NCBI GenBank assembly: GCA_017404725.1
Contig: JAFRBS010000022.1
Coordinates: 1 to 64,000, forward strand
DNA from: Candidatus Saccharimonadota bacterium
GTDB lineage: Bacteria > Patescibacteriota > Saccharimonadia > Saccharimonadales > Saccharimonadaceae
Length of the DNA stretch: 64,000 bases
Direction: 5' to 3'
Part shown: in pieces, positions 15,791 to 23,621 of the stretch
Layout of the letters: every line of letters starts with the position of its first letter
Position numbering within the stretch: the first letter of the stretch is position 1
The notes under the pieces: generated by a model
Seen by the model: the letters and a program-made list of their open reading frames with translations, nothing else
What the model was told of the DNA's origin: nothing
Databases searched by the model: none
Translations under genes and position numbers: made by a program

Positions 15791-18343
15791 ATGGACAGAT
15801 ACGATCCAAAAACAATCGAAGAAAAATGGCAAAAAATCTGGGAAGAAAGTGAGGCCTTTAAAGCTAGCGACGACGAAACGAAGCCGAAAATGTATCTCGC
15901 AGAGATGTTCCCGTACCCTTCTGGGGCTGGCCTCCACGTTGGCCATGTCCGCAACTTTACCATCGTTGATGTCCTGACCCGTTTTTATACCCAGCAAGAG
16001 ATGAATGTCCTCCGTCCGTTTGGGTATGACACCTTTGGTCTTCCGGCTGAGAATTACGCGATTAAAACCGGCACTGCCCCTCAGGACGTGACGAAGACCA
16101 ATATTGCGAATTTCCGCCGCCAGGCTAAGCGTCTCGGCCTGGCGATCGACTGGTCGCGCGAGATTAACACTTCCGATCCGGAATATTATCGCTGGACCCA
16201 GTGGTGCTTCTTACAGCTCTACAAAAAAGGCCTGGCTTATCGTAAAGAATCTTATCAGTGGTGGTGCCCAGTAGATCAGACTGTCCTCGCGAACGAGCAG
16301 GTCGAAAGTGGTAAGTGTTGGCGTTGTGGTACCGAGGTCGAGAAGAAGAAAATGAAGCAATGGTTCTTCAAGATCACCGATTACGCCGACGAGCTCTTAA
16401 ACGACGTCGACGCTCTCGACTGGCCAGAGAAGATTAAGACGATGCAGAAAAACTGGATCGGCCGCTCCGAAGGCGCAGTAGTAGAATTTGAAATTGCAGG
16501 AGGCTTGTCTGAGCCGAGTATGTCGGAGTTACGACGAGACTTAAGCGGCGCGGCCCCCGCGACGACCGCCCCTTGGGACGCGGAAGGCCGAAGGCCTACG
16601 GGCGGACGCGACCGCGTCTCGGCTGGACAAGCCGATGCAATTTCAAATACGATTACCGTGTTTACGACACGTCCGGACACGCTATTTGGCGCGACCTTCC
16701 TCGTCCTCGCCCCAGAACATCCACTAGTTAAGAAACTGGTCAATGACAAAACTCGCGAAGAAGTTGAAAAATACTGCGCGGACGCGATGAAAAAGTCCGA
16801 AATTGAGCGCCAGGAAAATAAGGAAAAAACTGGGGTCTATACCGGCTCGAACGCCATCAACCCGGCAACCGGCGAGGAAATCCCGATTTGGGTTTCCGAC
16901 TACGTTTTGATGGGCTACGGCGAAGGCGCGATCATGGCTGTCCCAGCGCATGACGAGCGCGACTATGAGTTTGCTAAGAAGTTTGACCTGCCGATTAAAA
17001 CCGTAATTGAAAAACCAGAAGACTCGACTGACGACGAAAAATGTTACCACGGTGAAGGTGAGCTCGTAAATTCTGGCCGCTTTGATGGCGTACGCTCCGA
17101 AGATGCTCGCGAGCAGATTGTCGCTTGGCTTGAACAACAGGGGCAGGGAAAGGCCAAAGTAACCTATCGCATGCGCGACTGGCTGATTTCTCGCCAGCGT
17201 TATTGGGGCTGCCCGATCCCTATCGCTTATGATGAAGACGGCAACGAATATCCGATCCCAGAAGACCAGCTTCCAGTCATCATCCCAGAGGTAGAAGACT
17301 ATCAGCCAGACAACACTGGCCGTTCCGCCCTCGCGAAGGCTAAGGATTGGTTGACTTTCGAAATGGAAGTCGAGGATCCTAAGACCGGCAAAAAAGTAAA
17401 AAAGACCTTAACTCGCGAGACCGATACCTTGGATGGCTACGCTTGCTCAAGCTGGTATCTCTGGCGCTATGTTAGTCCGCATGATAAAGAACACGCTTGG
17501 AACCCAGACGCGATTAAATACTGGGCCCCGACCGATGTTTATGTCGGTGGCGACCACGCCGTAGCGCACCTCTTATACATCCGCTTCTGGGCGAAATTTT
17601 TTGCCGACCAGAAGCTCCTGCCGTTCCGCGAGCCGGTAAAAACCCTGCTTTATAACGGCTACATCAACGCTCCAGACGGCAAGAAAATGAGTAAATCTAA
17701 AGGCAATGTCATCGATCCGCTCGACGTTATCGATAGCGGTTATGGCGCCGATACTTTGCGTACCTACGAGATGTTTATCGGCCCATACGACCAAGACGCC
17801 GCTTGGGACACCAAGGCCATCGGCGGCGTCTACCGCTTCCTAAACCGCTGCTGGAGCTTGGTCTTTGATAACGGCGGCGCAACGCGGCAGGACCCCGCCA
17901 ATGCCGTTATCAGAAACCAAACGATCAAGAAGGTAACCGAAGATCTCCATCGCCGCAGCTTCAACACCGCTGTCGCCGCCCTGATGGAATATGTCAATGA
18001 ACTCTACAAACAGGGCGCAACAAACGAAGATTTGACGACCCTAGCGAAACTCTTAAAGCCATTTGCGCCACATCTCGCTTCAGAAATGCTAGAAAAATTA
18101 GAAGAAAATGATGTTTGGCCGACTTGGGATGAAAAGGCCTTAAAGGCCGAAACCGCCCTGGTCGTCGTCCAGGTAAACGGCAAACTCCGCGCGAAACTCG
18201 AAGTCCCGACCGATGGTCTTAAGGACCAAGAAAAAATCGAAAAACTTGCCCTAGAAGACGAAAACGTCAAGAAATTCGTCAAACAAAAGCCAAAGAAAAT
18301 CATCTATGTCGAGCGCGCAAAAATCTTAAACATCGTCGCCTAA
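15791..18343 (+). CDS. leuS: Leucyl-tRNA synthetase with in-frame palindromic insertion
   Basis: 850 residues. Class I signatures: the HIGH equivalent HVGH near 47-50 (YPSGAGLHVGHVRNF) and KMSKS near 630. A zinc-type cluster CPVDQ...CWRCG is kept at the start of the editing (CP1) region, and the editing motif TTRPDTLFGATF is present. Charges tRNA-Leu and removes mischarged residues. ATG 15791 is chosen for its AAGAGG site and promoter distance. Residues about 237-281 are an Arg/Gly/Pro-rich insertion between EFEI and ITVFTTRPDT, where the family normally has only a short turn; it is encoded by a palindromic repeat. The frame is kept. Confidence 0.95.
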   Translation: MDRYDPKTIEEKWQKIWEESEAFKASDDETKPKMYLAEMFPYPSGAGLHVGHVRNFTIVDVLTRFYTQQEMNVLRPFGYDTFGLPAENYAIKTGTAPQDVTKTNIANFRRQAKRLGLAIDWSREINTSDPEYYRWTQWCFLQLYKKGLAYRKESYQWWCPVDQTVLANEQVESGKCWRCGTEVEKKKMKQWFFKITDYADELLNDVDALDWPEKIKTMQKNWIGRSEGAVVEFEIAGGLSEPSMSELRRDLSGAAPATTAPWDAEGRRPTGGRDRVSAGQADAISNTITVFTTRPDTLFGATFLVLAPEHPLVKKLVNDKTREEVEKYCADAMKKSEIERQENKEKTGVYTGSNAINPATGEEIPIWVSDYVLMGYGEGAIMAVPAHDERDYEFAKKFDLPIKTVIEKPEDSTDDEKCYHGEGELVNSGRFDGVRSEDAREQIVAWLEQQGQGKAKVTYRMRDWLISRQRYWGCPIPIAYDEDGNEYPIPEDQLPVIIPEVEDYQPDNTGRSALAKAKDWLTFEMEVEDPKTGKKVKKTLTRETDTLDGYACSSWYLWRYVSPHDKEHAWNPDAIKYWAPTDVYVGGDHAVAHLLYIRFWAKFFADQKLLPFREPVKTLLYNGYINAPDGKKMSKSKGNVIDPLDVIDSGYGADTLRTYEMFIGPYDQDAAWDTKAIGGVYRFLNRCWSLVFDNGGATRQDPANAVIRNQTIKKVTEDLHRRSFNTAVAALMEYVNELYKQGATNEDLTTLAKLLKPFAPHLASEMLEKLEENDVWPTWDEKALKAETALVVVQVNGKLRAKLEVPTDGLKDQEKIEKLALEDENVKKFVKQKPKKIIYVERAKILNIVA
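16486..16648. repeat. Palindromic repeat copy inside leuS
   Basis: A quasi-palindrome of 163 bp. Outer arms ATTTGAAATTGCA/TGCAATTTCAAAT (16486-16498, 16636-16648), then GGCTTGTC/GACAAGCC (16502-16509, 16626-16633), AGCCGAG/CTCGGCT (16512-16518, 16618-16624) and an inner GAGAC...GTCTC region. The centre, 16563-16599, is a 37-base segment identical to one in gatA; it contains CGCCCCTTGGGACGCG and ends in the small hairpin AGGCC-gaa-GGCCT. It is translated in frame with leuS. Confidence 0.88.
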
Positions 18344-18406
18344 ACCCTTCTTGACTTTTGCGAAATAAGTGCTAAAATAATATGCGCAGCAGTCGGCTTT
18401 ACGGCC

Positions 18407-18788
18407 ATGTTTTTAGACCTAACAAACTTACTTCCGGCCAAAACGGCTCCGGCTTGGTACAGGTTTGGCATACTCGCGCCGATGGCATTGATTATGCTGG
18501 TATCGATTATCGGATTCTTTCTCTTAGTAGGAGCCGTCCCCAGTACGGGGCTCGACAGCTACACTGAAAAATGCGTCCTATGTCTTGCGTGTCCAGCTCG
18601 AGCCTCCGCCGGAAGGCGTCAAAAACCCAGAGGATTTCGAAGAAGAGCCTCTGAAATTCGTCGGCACAGAAGCCTATAACTTCGTGTCCGAGATTGGCGA
18701 CCGGGTCGGGGTCTCCGTTCTTCGCAGCTACGACAAGAAAAGACGCCTCTTAAAGATCCGCTACGGACTAAAATCCCCCGCAGACTAA
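18407..18788 (+). pseudogene. Membrane protein split by a frameshift
   Basis: Frame 2 from ATG 18407 gives a membrane protein N-terminus (MFLDLTNLLPAK, then a hydrophobic segment APMALIMLVSIIGFFLLVG) and continues to VPSTGLDSYTEK. A sensible acidic and basic C-terminal part (YVLRVQLEPPPEG ... VLRSYDKKRRLLKIRYGL) continues in frame 3 and has no start of its own except TTG 18585. One extra base near the five-A run at 18567-18571 would explain the split. A sequencing indel, a pseudogene or a programmed +1 shift are all possible. Promoter TTGACT, 16 bases, TAAAAT (18373-18378). The stop lies in the loop of the terminator. Confidence 0.55.
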
Positions 18789-18807
18789 TCTGCGGGGATC
18801 GCACTTT
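18776..18807 (+). terminator. Terminator containing the stop codon
   Basis: CCCCGCAGA-ctaa-TCTGCGGGG (18776-18797) followed by T5 at 18803-18807. The TAA stop at 18786-18788 forms the loop. Confidence 0.8.
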
Positions 18808-18856
18808 TTAAGGCATGGTTGTAAATCGTTCGCACATATTTCGAGGGGGTGATTAT

Positions 18857-19087
18857 ATGAGACAAACGAATGAATGTTACAACATCACAAGAGCTTACGT
18901 CGGCTACCCGATTTACCGGATTAAACGGGGGCAAATCGCCGTGAGGTGGATCATGAACAGCACGGAGTTCGAAGAGGAAGAAATCCAGGAGATACCTCTG
19001 CGCGGTGACAAGGTCAGTCGTACAAAGGTCATCAAACGTTACGACAAAAAAGGTCGGCTCATCGAAAAACTTTTCCAGGCGCTATAA
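18857..19087 (+). CDS. Hypothetical small basic protein
   Basis: 76 residues beginning MRQTNECYNITRAYV. The start is ATG 18857, with GGGGGTG five bases upstream. The C-terminus VIKRYDKKGRLIEKL resembles VLRSYDKKRRLLKIR at the end of the preceding split gene, so the two may share a domain by duplication. Function unknown. It ends 9 bases before a strong bidirectional terminator. Confidence 0.6.
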   Translation: MRQTNECYNITRAYVGYPIYRIKRGQIAVRWIMNSTEFEEEEIQEIPLRGDKVSRTKVIKRYDKKGRLIEKLFQAL

Positions 19088-19095
19088 CGCCACAA

Positions 19096-19127
19096 AAATC
19101 CCCCCGCGAAATCGCGGGGGATTTTTT
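19096..19127. terminator. Bidirectional terminator between convergent genes
   Basis: CCCCCGCGA-aa-TCGCGGGGG extended by AAAT/ATTT on each side, with T6 on the plus strand and T5 on the minus strand. It serves the 18857 gene and the operon ending at 19126. Confidence 0.85.
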
Positions 19128-19860
19128 AAGAGGTGTTTTTCGATAAGAACGGGACAACATCCTCGATAAATCGAGTATTATCAGGGATGTTGTTCCCGAC
19201 TAGCCATCTGATACAATCGAGCTGAGACTCAGTAAGAATAAGCCCCAGCTCCTCGTCCTGAAATAGGACCGTAGGTAAAAGCGCCGAGTCCTCAGGCCCG
19301 ATGGTCAGCTCCCCGAAGAAACACTGATACTCTCGCGTCAGCGAAATCGGAAAGCCTCCAGGCTTCCGCACCGTCGCCTCGACAAAGAATTTTTCTTCGT
19401 CTTCAGCGTCGTATGTGGTCGCCAGCCGCAAGGCGTCTTCGCAGTCAGGAAGCTCAGCCGAGACTTCCGCCGGGCCGTTCGCCGTCGTCGCCGAAGCGGA
19501 GATGTTAGTAAATCCCAACTTCTCCAGCTCAGAAACGAGGTTGATCGACACCATGCGCCCTTCGCGGACGTAACCGCCGGACTTCTCTGGCTCAGCCAAA
19601 TCGCGTAGTCCAACGATCACGCTCAAGGCTTTGCCATCCGGCCCGACTTCAGCCTTGGCTTCGGTCGTCTCAGCAGGTGCCTCGGCAGCTTTAGTCTTCG
19701 CCTCAGCCTCAGCCCGTGCGCCCGCGAGCGCCTCCTCAGCATCATGCGCGTGCGCGGCCATCAACACCGCGATTATCGCCGTAACGCTAAGCAGCAGCGT
19801 CAGAACTCCGATTACGAGCCCAACGCGTACCGGCTGATGGGGTTTTCTGATAATCGACAT
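19126..19860 (-). CDS. Hypothetical single-pass membrane protein, Ala/Glu-rich
   Basis: 244 residues: a short cytoplasmic start, one membrane segment (about 14-37), a long Ala/Glu/Lys-rich probable coiled coil (40-70), then an extracytoplasmic region with no family I recognise. The start has GGGGTGAT six bases upstream. It is second in an operon with the 19865 gene, four bases apart. Confidence 0.65.
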   Translation of the reverse strand: MSIIRKPHQPVRVGLVIGVLTLLLSVTAIIAVLMAAHAHDAEEALAGARAEAEAKTKAAEAPAETTEAKAEVGPDGKALSVIVGLRDLAEPEKSGGYVREGRMVSINLVSELEKLGFTNISASATTANGPAEVSAELPDCEDALRLATTYDAEDEEKFFVEATVRKPGGFPISLTREYQCFFGELTIGPEDSALLPTVLFQDEELGLILTESQLDCIRWLVGNNIPDNTRFIEDVVPFLSKNTS

Positions 19861-19864
19861 ATTA

Positions 19865-20320
19865 TCACCCCACTTTCTTTACATCCGTGAAGACCCGATG
19901 CTGCAGCCGGCCTCTCGGAGACTCGGTGTCAAAGACCCGATACTCGAGCGCAGAAATTTTAATCTCTGCGCCGTCTTCGACTTCAGTGTACACCCCTTTC
20001 TCGACTTCGACCTTAAACTCGGTCTTCTCCGAGGCCTTGCAGGCGAGGATGTACTTTCGCCCGCCGAGAAATCCCGGCCGCGACACGATCTCATGCCTTA
20101 AGACCTTGCTACCATTAGTCTGGTAGGTCTTAAACTCGACCATGTCCGCCCCGAGTCTGTACCAAAGCATCTTTACCCGCATGGGGTTTGATGCAATGAT
20201 TATGACGACGCCGACAGCCGCGACGATTAACGCCGCCAGCCCTACCCAGAAAATCCGGGAAATAAGGATCAGCCCCAGAACCAGGGCAACAAACGAAACA
20301 ACACCTATTTTCTTTTTCAT
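19865..20320 (-). CDS. Hypothetical membrane protein with two N-terminal segments
   Basis: 151 residues. The start is ATG 20320 (MKKKIGVVSF), placed by GAGGAGGTG seven bases upstream; the longer in-frame start has no such site. Two hydrophobic segments (about 6-23 and 25-45) precede a basic, beta-rich soluble region. The promoter, TTGACT, 17 bases, TATAAT at 20427-20399 (minus), leaves a leader of about 70 bases with a small hairpin (20365-20390). Function unknown; first gene of a two-gene operon. Confidence 0.65.
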   Translation of the reverse strand: MKKKIGVVSFVALVLGLILISRIFWVGLAALIVAAVGVVIIIASNPMRVKMLWYRLGADMVEFKTYQTNGSKVLRHEIVSRPGFLGGRKYILACKASEKTEFKVEVEKGVYTEVEDGAEIKISALEYRVFDTESPRGRLQHRVFTDVKKVG

Positions 20321-20498
20321 CTTTAGCACCTCCTCTGCCAGATGAAACACCTCTTATTTCAAACTACAAGAGGCCATGCCTTAGCCTCTCTTACCACCAT
20401 TATACCACAAACAATATAAAAAGTCAAGAGTTGACACCTAAAGAATACGTGGTAAAATAGATAACAAGTTATTATACATTATTAAAAGGAGCATTTAA

Positions 20499-20675
20499 AT
20501 GCCTGAACCTAAAAAACAGAGCAGCCCAAGGAAAACCGGCCTTAGAAGGAGCCATTTACGCCTGAAGCTTGCTCGTACAGTTAACAAGAAATCCCCGGTC
20601 AAAGCTTATGAGACCGCGAAAAAGACCCCTAATTTGAAGGTTAAAACCGTCAAGAAAGGTACAAAGAAGAAGTAA
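20499..20675 (+). CDS. rpmF: Ribosomal protein L32
   Basis: 58 residues beginning MPEPKKQSSPRKTGLRRSHLRLKL, read in two parts as MPEPKK then RKTGLRRSHLRLKL; this is the L32 N-terminus (MAVPKxKxSKxRxxxRRAH). The zinc-binding cysteines of classical L32 are absent, so it is a zinc-free form. The ribosome-binding site AAAGGAG is nine bases before ATG. nusB starts two bases after the stop, placing rpmF first in an rpmF-nusB-Nudix-rnc operon. Confidence 0.8.
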   Translation: MPEPKKQSSPRKTGLRRSHLRLKLARTVNKKSPVKAYETAKKTPNLKVKTVKKGTKKK

Positions 20676-20677
20676 TT

Positions 20678-21229
20678 ATGGCCAGCAATCGACACCTCGG
20701 CAGAATTATCACCTTACAGAGCCTATACGAGCTCGAGTTTAGGAAAAAGGCGGGCGATGCCACAGTCGACCTGGACACGATTATTGCCAAAAATATCGAG
20801 CCTTACGAGAAGGCTCTCGGGGACACAGAGTTTGTTTACGCTCTGTCGCGCGGAGTTGCCGGAAAGATTAAGGAACTAGACGGCATTTTGACGCCGATTG
20901 CGCCGGAATGGCCGATTTCTGACATCGCCGCGATCGATCGCAACGTCCTTCGGATGGGCGTTTACGAGCTAAAATACTCTGGGGCGACCGTCCCCCCGAA
21001 AGTTGCTATTAACGAAGCCGTTGAGCTTGCGAAAGCTTTCGGCTCAGATAACTCCTCCAAGTTCATTAACGGCGTGCTCGGCACAGTCTTCCGTGAGCTT
21101 GGACTAGACGATACGAAGGAAGAAAATGAACAACCAGCCAAGAAATCAAATGAGAGTGGTAAAGACGCCAAAGCTGACGCGTCCAAGCCAGACGAAAAAG
21201 CCGAATCGCCAGCCGAACCAGAAGCGTAA
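20678..21229 (+). CDS. nusB: Transcription antitermination factor NusB
   Basis: 183 residues. The helical NusB domain covers 1-145, with ALSRGV, IAAIDRNVLRMGVYEL and AINEAVELAKAFGSDNSSKFINGVLG, the RNA- and S10-binding surface of the family. It binds boxA RNA with S10 during rRNA synthesis. The last 38 residues are a low-complexity acidic/Lys tail that overlaps the next gene in a different frame. Two bases separate it from rpmF. Confidence 0.93.
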   Translation: MASNRHLGRIITLQSLYELEFRKKAGDATVDLDTIIAKNIEPYEKALGDTEFVYALSRGVAGKIKELDGILTPIAPEWPISDIAAIDRNVLRMGVYELKYSGATVPPKVAINEAVELAKAFGSDNSSKFINGVLGTVFRELGLDDTKEENEQPAKKSNESGKDAKADASKPDEKAESPAEPEA

Positions 21230-21743
21230 AGTTCCTGAGGCGCTGCCGACGAAGCCGTATAAAGAATCGCCATTTTCGAAGCTGTTTCGCAAGAAGCCAG
21301 CAATTAAAGAGATCGTGCGCGAACCGACCTCTGGTGGGATTATTTTCCGCTTGAGCAAAGACCAGAAAGACATCGAAATTTTGCTGATCCAGGATTCGAA
21401 GAACCGCTGGACGATCCCGAAGGGACATATCGAGCCGGGCGAGAACGCTAAACAGACCGCGATTCGCGAAATCGGCGAGGAGACGGGCTTGCATCATATC
21501 TCAGTACTCGGTTGGCTCGGAAAAATCAACTTTAAATACCGCCGCGTCGATAAGTTGGTCTTAATGACGACCCAGATTTACCTCGTTCGCTCTCTGGACA
21601 ACCACGAAGTCGCCCAGAAGGAAAAATGGATGAACGGAATAAAATGGTTCAGTTTTGCCGATGCGCTGGACGCGATTGAGTACGAGGACATTGAGAAACT
21701 GATGCTGATCGCGAAGAAGAAGATTCGCGCAGGAGAATTTTAA
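21126..21743 (+). CDS. Nudix hydrolase
   Basis: 205 residues as called. The Nudix box is complete: GHIEPGENAKQTAIREIGEETGL in two parts, with REIGEE binding the metal. The domain covers about 65-200; the first 60 residues are basic and disordered. The 5' end overlaps the nusB tail by 104 bases in another frame. ATG 21126 has only a weak AAGGAAG site, so a later start (ATG 21150 or beyond) is possible. The family cleaves nucleoside diphosphates linked to another group; the substrate is unknown. Confidence 0.88.
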   Translation: MNNQPRNQMRVVKTPKLTRPSQTKKPNRQPNQKRKVPEALPTKPYKESPFSKLFRKKPAIKEIVREPTSGGIIFRLSKDQKDIEILLIQDSKNRWTIPKGHIEPGENAKQTAIREIGEETGLHHISVLGWLGKINFKYRRVDKLVLMTTQIYLVRSLDNHEVAQKEKWMNGIKWFSFADALDAIEYEDIEKLMLIAKKKIRAGEF

Positions 21744-21752
21744 GGAGGGAAA

Positions 21753-22514
21753 ATGCTTGACGCAACAGTAACTAGAGCACAAATTGAAGAATATCGCAAA
21801 TTCGGCAGGGAAAAACTGGGCGCGGATTTTAAAGACATTAGCCTCCTGATTACCGCCCTGACCCATAGAAGCTTCGTCAACGAACACCGCAAGATCAGGG
21901 TCGACCATAACGAACGCCTAGAATTTCTCGGCGATGCGATTCTCGAAATGGTCGTAACAGATTATATCTACCGGAGGTTCAACCAAGACGAGGGCGTTAT
22001 GACCGCTTGGCGCTCGGCCTTAGTTCGCACAGAATCAAACGCTGATGCCGGCGAGAAACTGGGGTACGAGCCCCTGATCCGCCTGTCGCACGGCGAAAAA
22101 GATGGCATTGTCGCGCGCGCCCGGACCTCGATTCTCGCAGACTGTTACGAGGCGATTATCGGCGCGCTCTATATCGACCAGGGCTACAATTTTGTGGTTG
22201 ATTTTATTCATAAGCACACGATTTACAAGCTAAGAGGGATCATCGAAGACGAATCTTGGCGCGATCCGAAATCGTATTTCCAGGAGCTTGCCCAGCATTA
22301 CGACGGTATCATCCCGCATTACCATACGCTTAAAGTCGAGGGCCCAGACCACGACCGAATCTACACAATCGCTCTGTTCGTCGGAAACCATAAAGTCGGC
22401 GAGGCGACCGCGCGCTCGAAGCAGAAAGCCCAGGTCGAGCTGGCGCAGAAGGGCGTCCGGATGTATAAGGCCGCCGGAAAGACCTTGCCGCTACATAACC
22501 TGGAAAATCTCTAG
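21753..22514 (+). CDS. rnc: Ribonuclease III
   Basis: 253 residues. The endonuclease domain has the signature NERLEFLGDAILEM (catalytic Glu and Asp) and DCYEAIIGALYID; a double-stranded-RNA-binding domain follows (SYFQELAQHY ... GEATARSKQKAQVELAQKGV). It processes rRNA precursors and long RNA stems. The ribosome-binding site AAGGAGGG is nine bases upstream. The many long perfect stems in this genome would be natural substrates. Confidence 0.95.
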   Translation: MLDATVTRAQIEEYRKFGREKLGADFKDISLLITALTHRSFVNEHRKIRVDHNERLEFLGDAILEMVVTDYIYRRFNQDEGVMTAWRSALVRTESNADAGEKLGYEPLIRLSHGEKDGIVARARTSILADCYEAIIGALYIDQGYNFVVDFIHKHTIYKLRGIIEDESWRDPKSYFQELAQHYDGIIPHYHTLKVEGPDHDRIYTIALFVGNHKVGEATARSKQKAQVELAQKGVRMYKAAGKTLPLHNLENL

Positions 22515-22540
22515 ACTTTTCCTAGAGGATGTGCTATAAT
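22512..22540 (+). promoter_or_regulatory. Promoter of rpsP
   Basis: TAGACT (22512-22517), 17 bases, TATAAT (22535-22540). The -35 overlaps the rnc stop codon. Confidence 0.55.
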
Positions 22541-22570
22541 TAGGGCAGTTTAAGTAAATTAAGGAGAAAT

Positions 22571-22924
22571 ATGCTAGCAATTCGCATGCAACGTAATGGC
22601 CGAGCACATTACCCTGTGTATCGGATAGTCGTCCAAGAAGCGCAGCGTCATCCCCTCTCTGGGCGTGTCGTAGCTGAGGTCGGCAACTACAACCCCCATA
22701 CTAAGGCCACGGTCTTAGACAAAGAAAAAATCGAGTTTTATTTAAGCCATGGTGCCCAGCCGTCTTCGCGCGTCGCGAGACTCCTAAAGGCGAACAAGGT
22801 CAAGCTTCCGGCTTGGGTCAAAGAGGCTACGAAGAAATCTGCCGTCGCGAAACACGCGGACAAACTTCGCAAAAACCAGCCGAAGGAAGAGGCGCCAGCC
22901 GAGGAAGCCCCTGCTGCTGAATAA
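22571..22924 (+). CDS. rpsP: Ribosomal protein S16
   Basis: 117 residues. MLAIRMQRNGRAHYPVYRIVV and SGRVVAEVGNYNPHT are the S16 core; the last 30 residues are a Lys/Glu/Ala-rich tail not found in short S16 proteins. Small-subunit assembly protein. Monocistronic, between its own promoter and a strong terminator, next to khpA as in many bacteria. Confidence 0.95.
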   Translation: MLAIRMQRNGRAHYPVYRIVVQEAQRHPLSGRVVAEVGNYNPHTKATVLDKEKIEFYLSHGAQPSSRVARLLKANKVKLPAWVKEATKKSAVAKHADKLRKNQPKEEAPAEEAPAAE

Positions 22925-22928
22925 TCTT

Positions 22929-22960
22929 AAAAAAGAGCCTTGAACACGAGGCTCTTTTTT
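22929..22960. terminator. Terminator after rpsP
   Basis: AAAAAGAGCCT...AGGCTCTTTTTT with an eight-base loop; bidirectional in form. TTGTTATAAT, the khpA -10 region, follows at once. Confidence 0.85.
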
Positions 22961-23006
22961 GTTATAATGGTAACGTATTACTAATAACTAATTTCGGAGA
23001 ATGAAT

Positions 23007-23441
23007 ATGTCAACAATCGACCAACAATTCGTAGAATACATCGTAAAAACCCTCGTAAATAACCCCGACAAGGTAGAAGTTAGCCGAAAAATCGACGAAA
23101 AAGGCGTGCTTTTAGAGCTGACCGTCGATCCTGAGGACGTCGGCCGCGTAATCGGTCGCCACGGCATTACTGCCCAGTCCATGCGCACGCTTCTTCGCGC
23201 CCTCGGTACGAAAAACGACGCTCGCTATAACCTGAAGATTATGAACGACGAAGAGGGCCAGCCGCGACCTAGCTCCGCTGATTCGGCCGTTAAGGAAGCG
23301 CCTGCTGAGGAAAACGCCGCCCCGGCCGAAGCCGTATCGGAAGAAACTTTTGGCGACGACGAACCTGAGGAGAGCGCGACTTCCGACATCGCCGAGCGCA
23401 CTCGCGCCGAACTCGCTGATTTAGACGATCTCGAGATTTAA
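23007..23441 (+). CDS. khpA: KH-domain RNA-binding protein KhpA
   Basis: 144 residues. A single KH domain with the GxxG loop GRHG inside DVGRVIGRHGITAQSMRTLL, followed by an acidic Glu/Ala-rich tail of about 60 residues. KhpA forms a heterodimer with KhpB and binds many RNAs. ATG 23007 is chosen because CGGAGA is seven bases before it; ATG 23001 is too close to this site. Confidence 0.9.
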   Translation: MSTIDQQFVEYIVKTLVNNPDKVEVSRKIDEKGVLLELTVDPEDVGRVIGRHGITAQSMRTLLRALGTKNDARYNLKIMNDEEGQPRPSSADSAVKEAPAEENAAPAEAVSEETFGDDEPEESATSDIAERTRAELADLDDLEI

Positions 23442-23473
23442 GTCTAAAAGTTTAAAAAAGTCTAAAAAAGTAC

Positions 23474-23502
23474 TTGCATTTTTAAAAACGCTCGTGTATA
23501 AT
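23474..23502 (+). promoter_or_regulatory. Promoter of the small RNA
   Basis: TTGCAT (23474-23479), 17 bases, TATAAT (23497-23502). Confidence 0.75.
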
Positions 23503-23508
23503 AAAACC

Positions 23509-23590
23509 TAGGCTAACTGCGAGATTAGCTTATAAAGTTGAGAGTTTAATAGGTTCAAAAATCCGCCTCTAGACAGGTGGATTTTTGGAT
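23509..23590 (+). ncRNA. Small RNA, about 80 nt
   Basis: A good promoter is followed by AACCTA (23505-23510) pairing with TAGGTT (23550-23555), an inner GCTAA/TTAGC stem (23512-23529) and a 13-bp terminator-like stem CAAAAATCCGCCT/AGGTGGATTTTTG (23556-23587) whose 3' strand holds the U-run. No reading frame of use fits, and the next gene is on the opposite strand, so this is a free-standing RNA. Family not recognised. Confidence 0.6.
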
Positions 23591-23592
23591 GA

Positions 23593-23621
23593 AAAGCCCC
23601 CGCGCTTACGCCACGGGGGCA
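23593..23621 (-). terminator. Terminator of the 23606 gene
   Basis: Minus strand: GCCCCCG...CGGGGGC followed by TTTTC. The TAA stop at 23608-23606 is in the loop. Confidence 0.7.
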
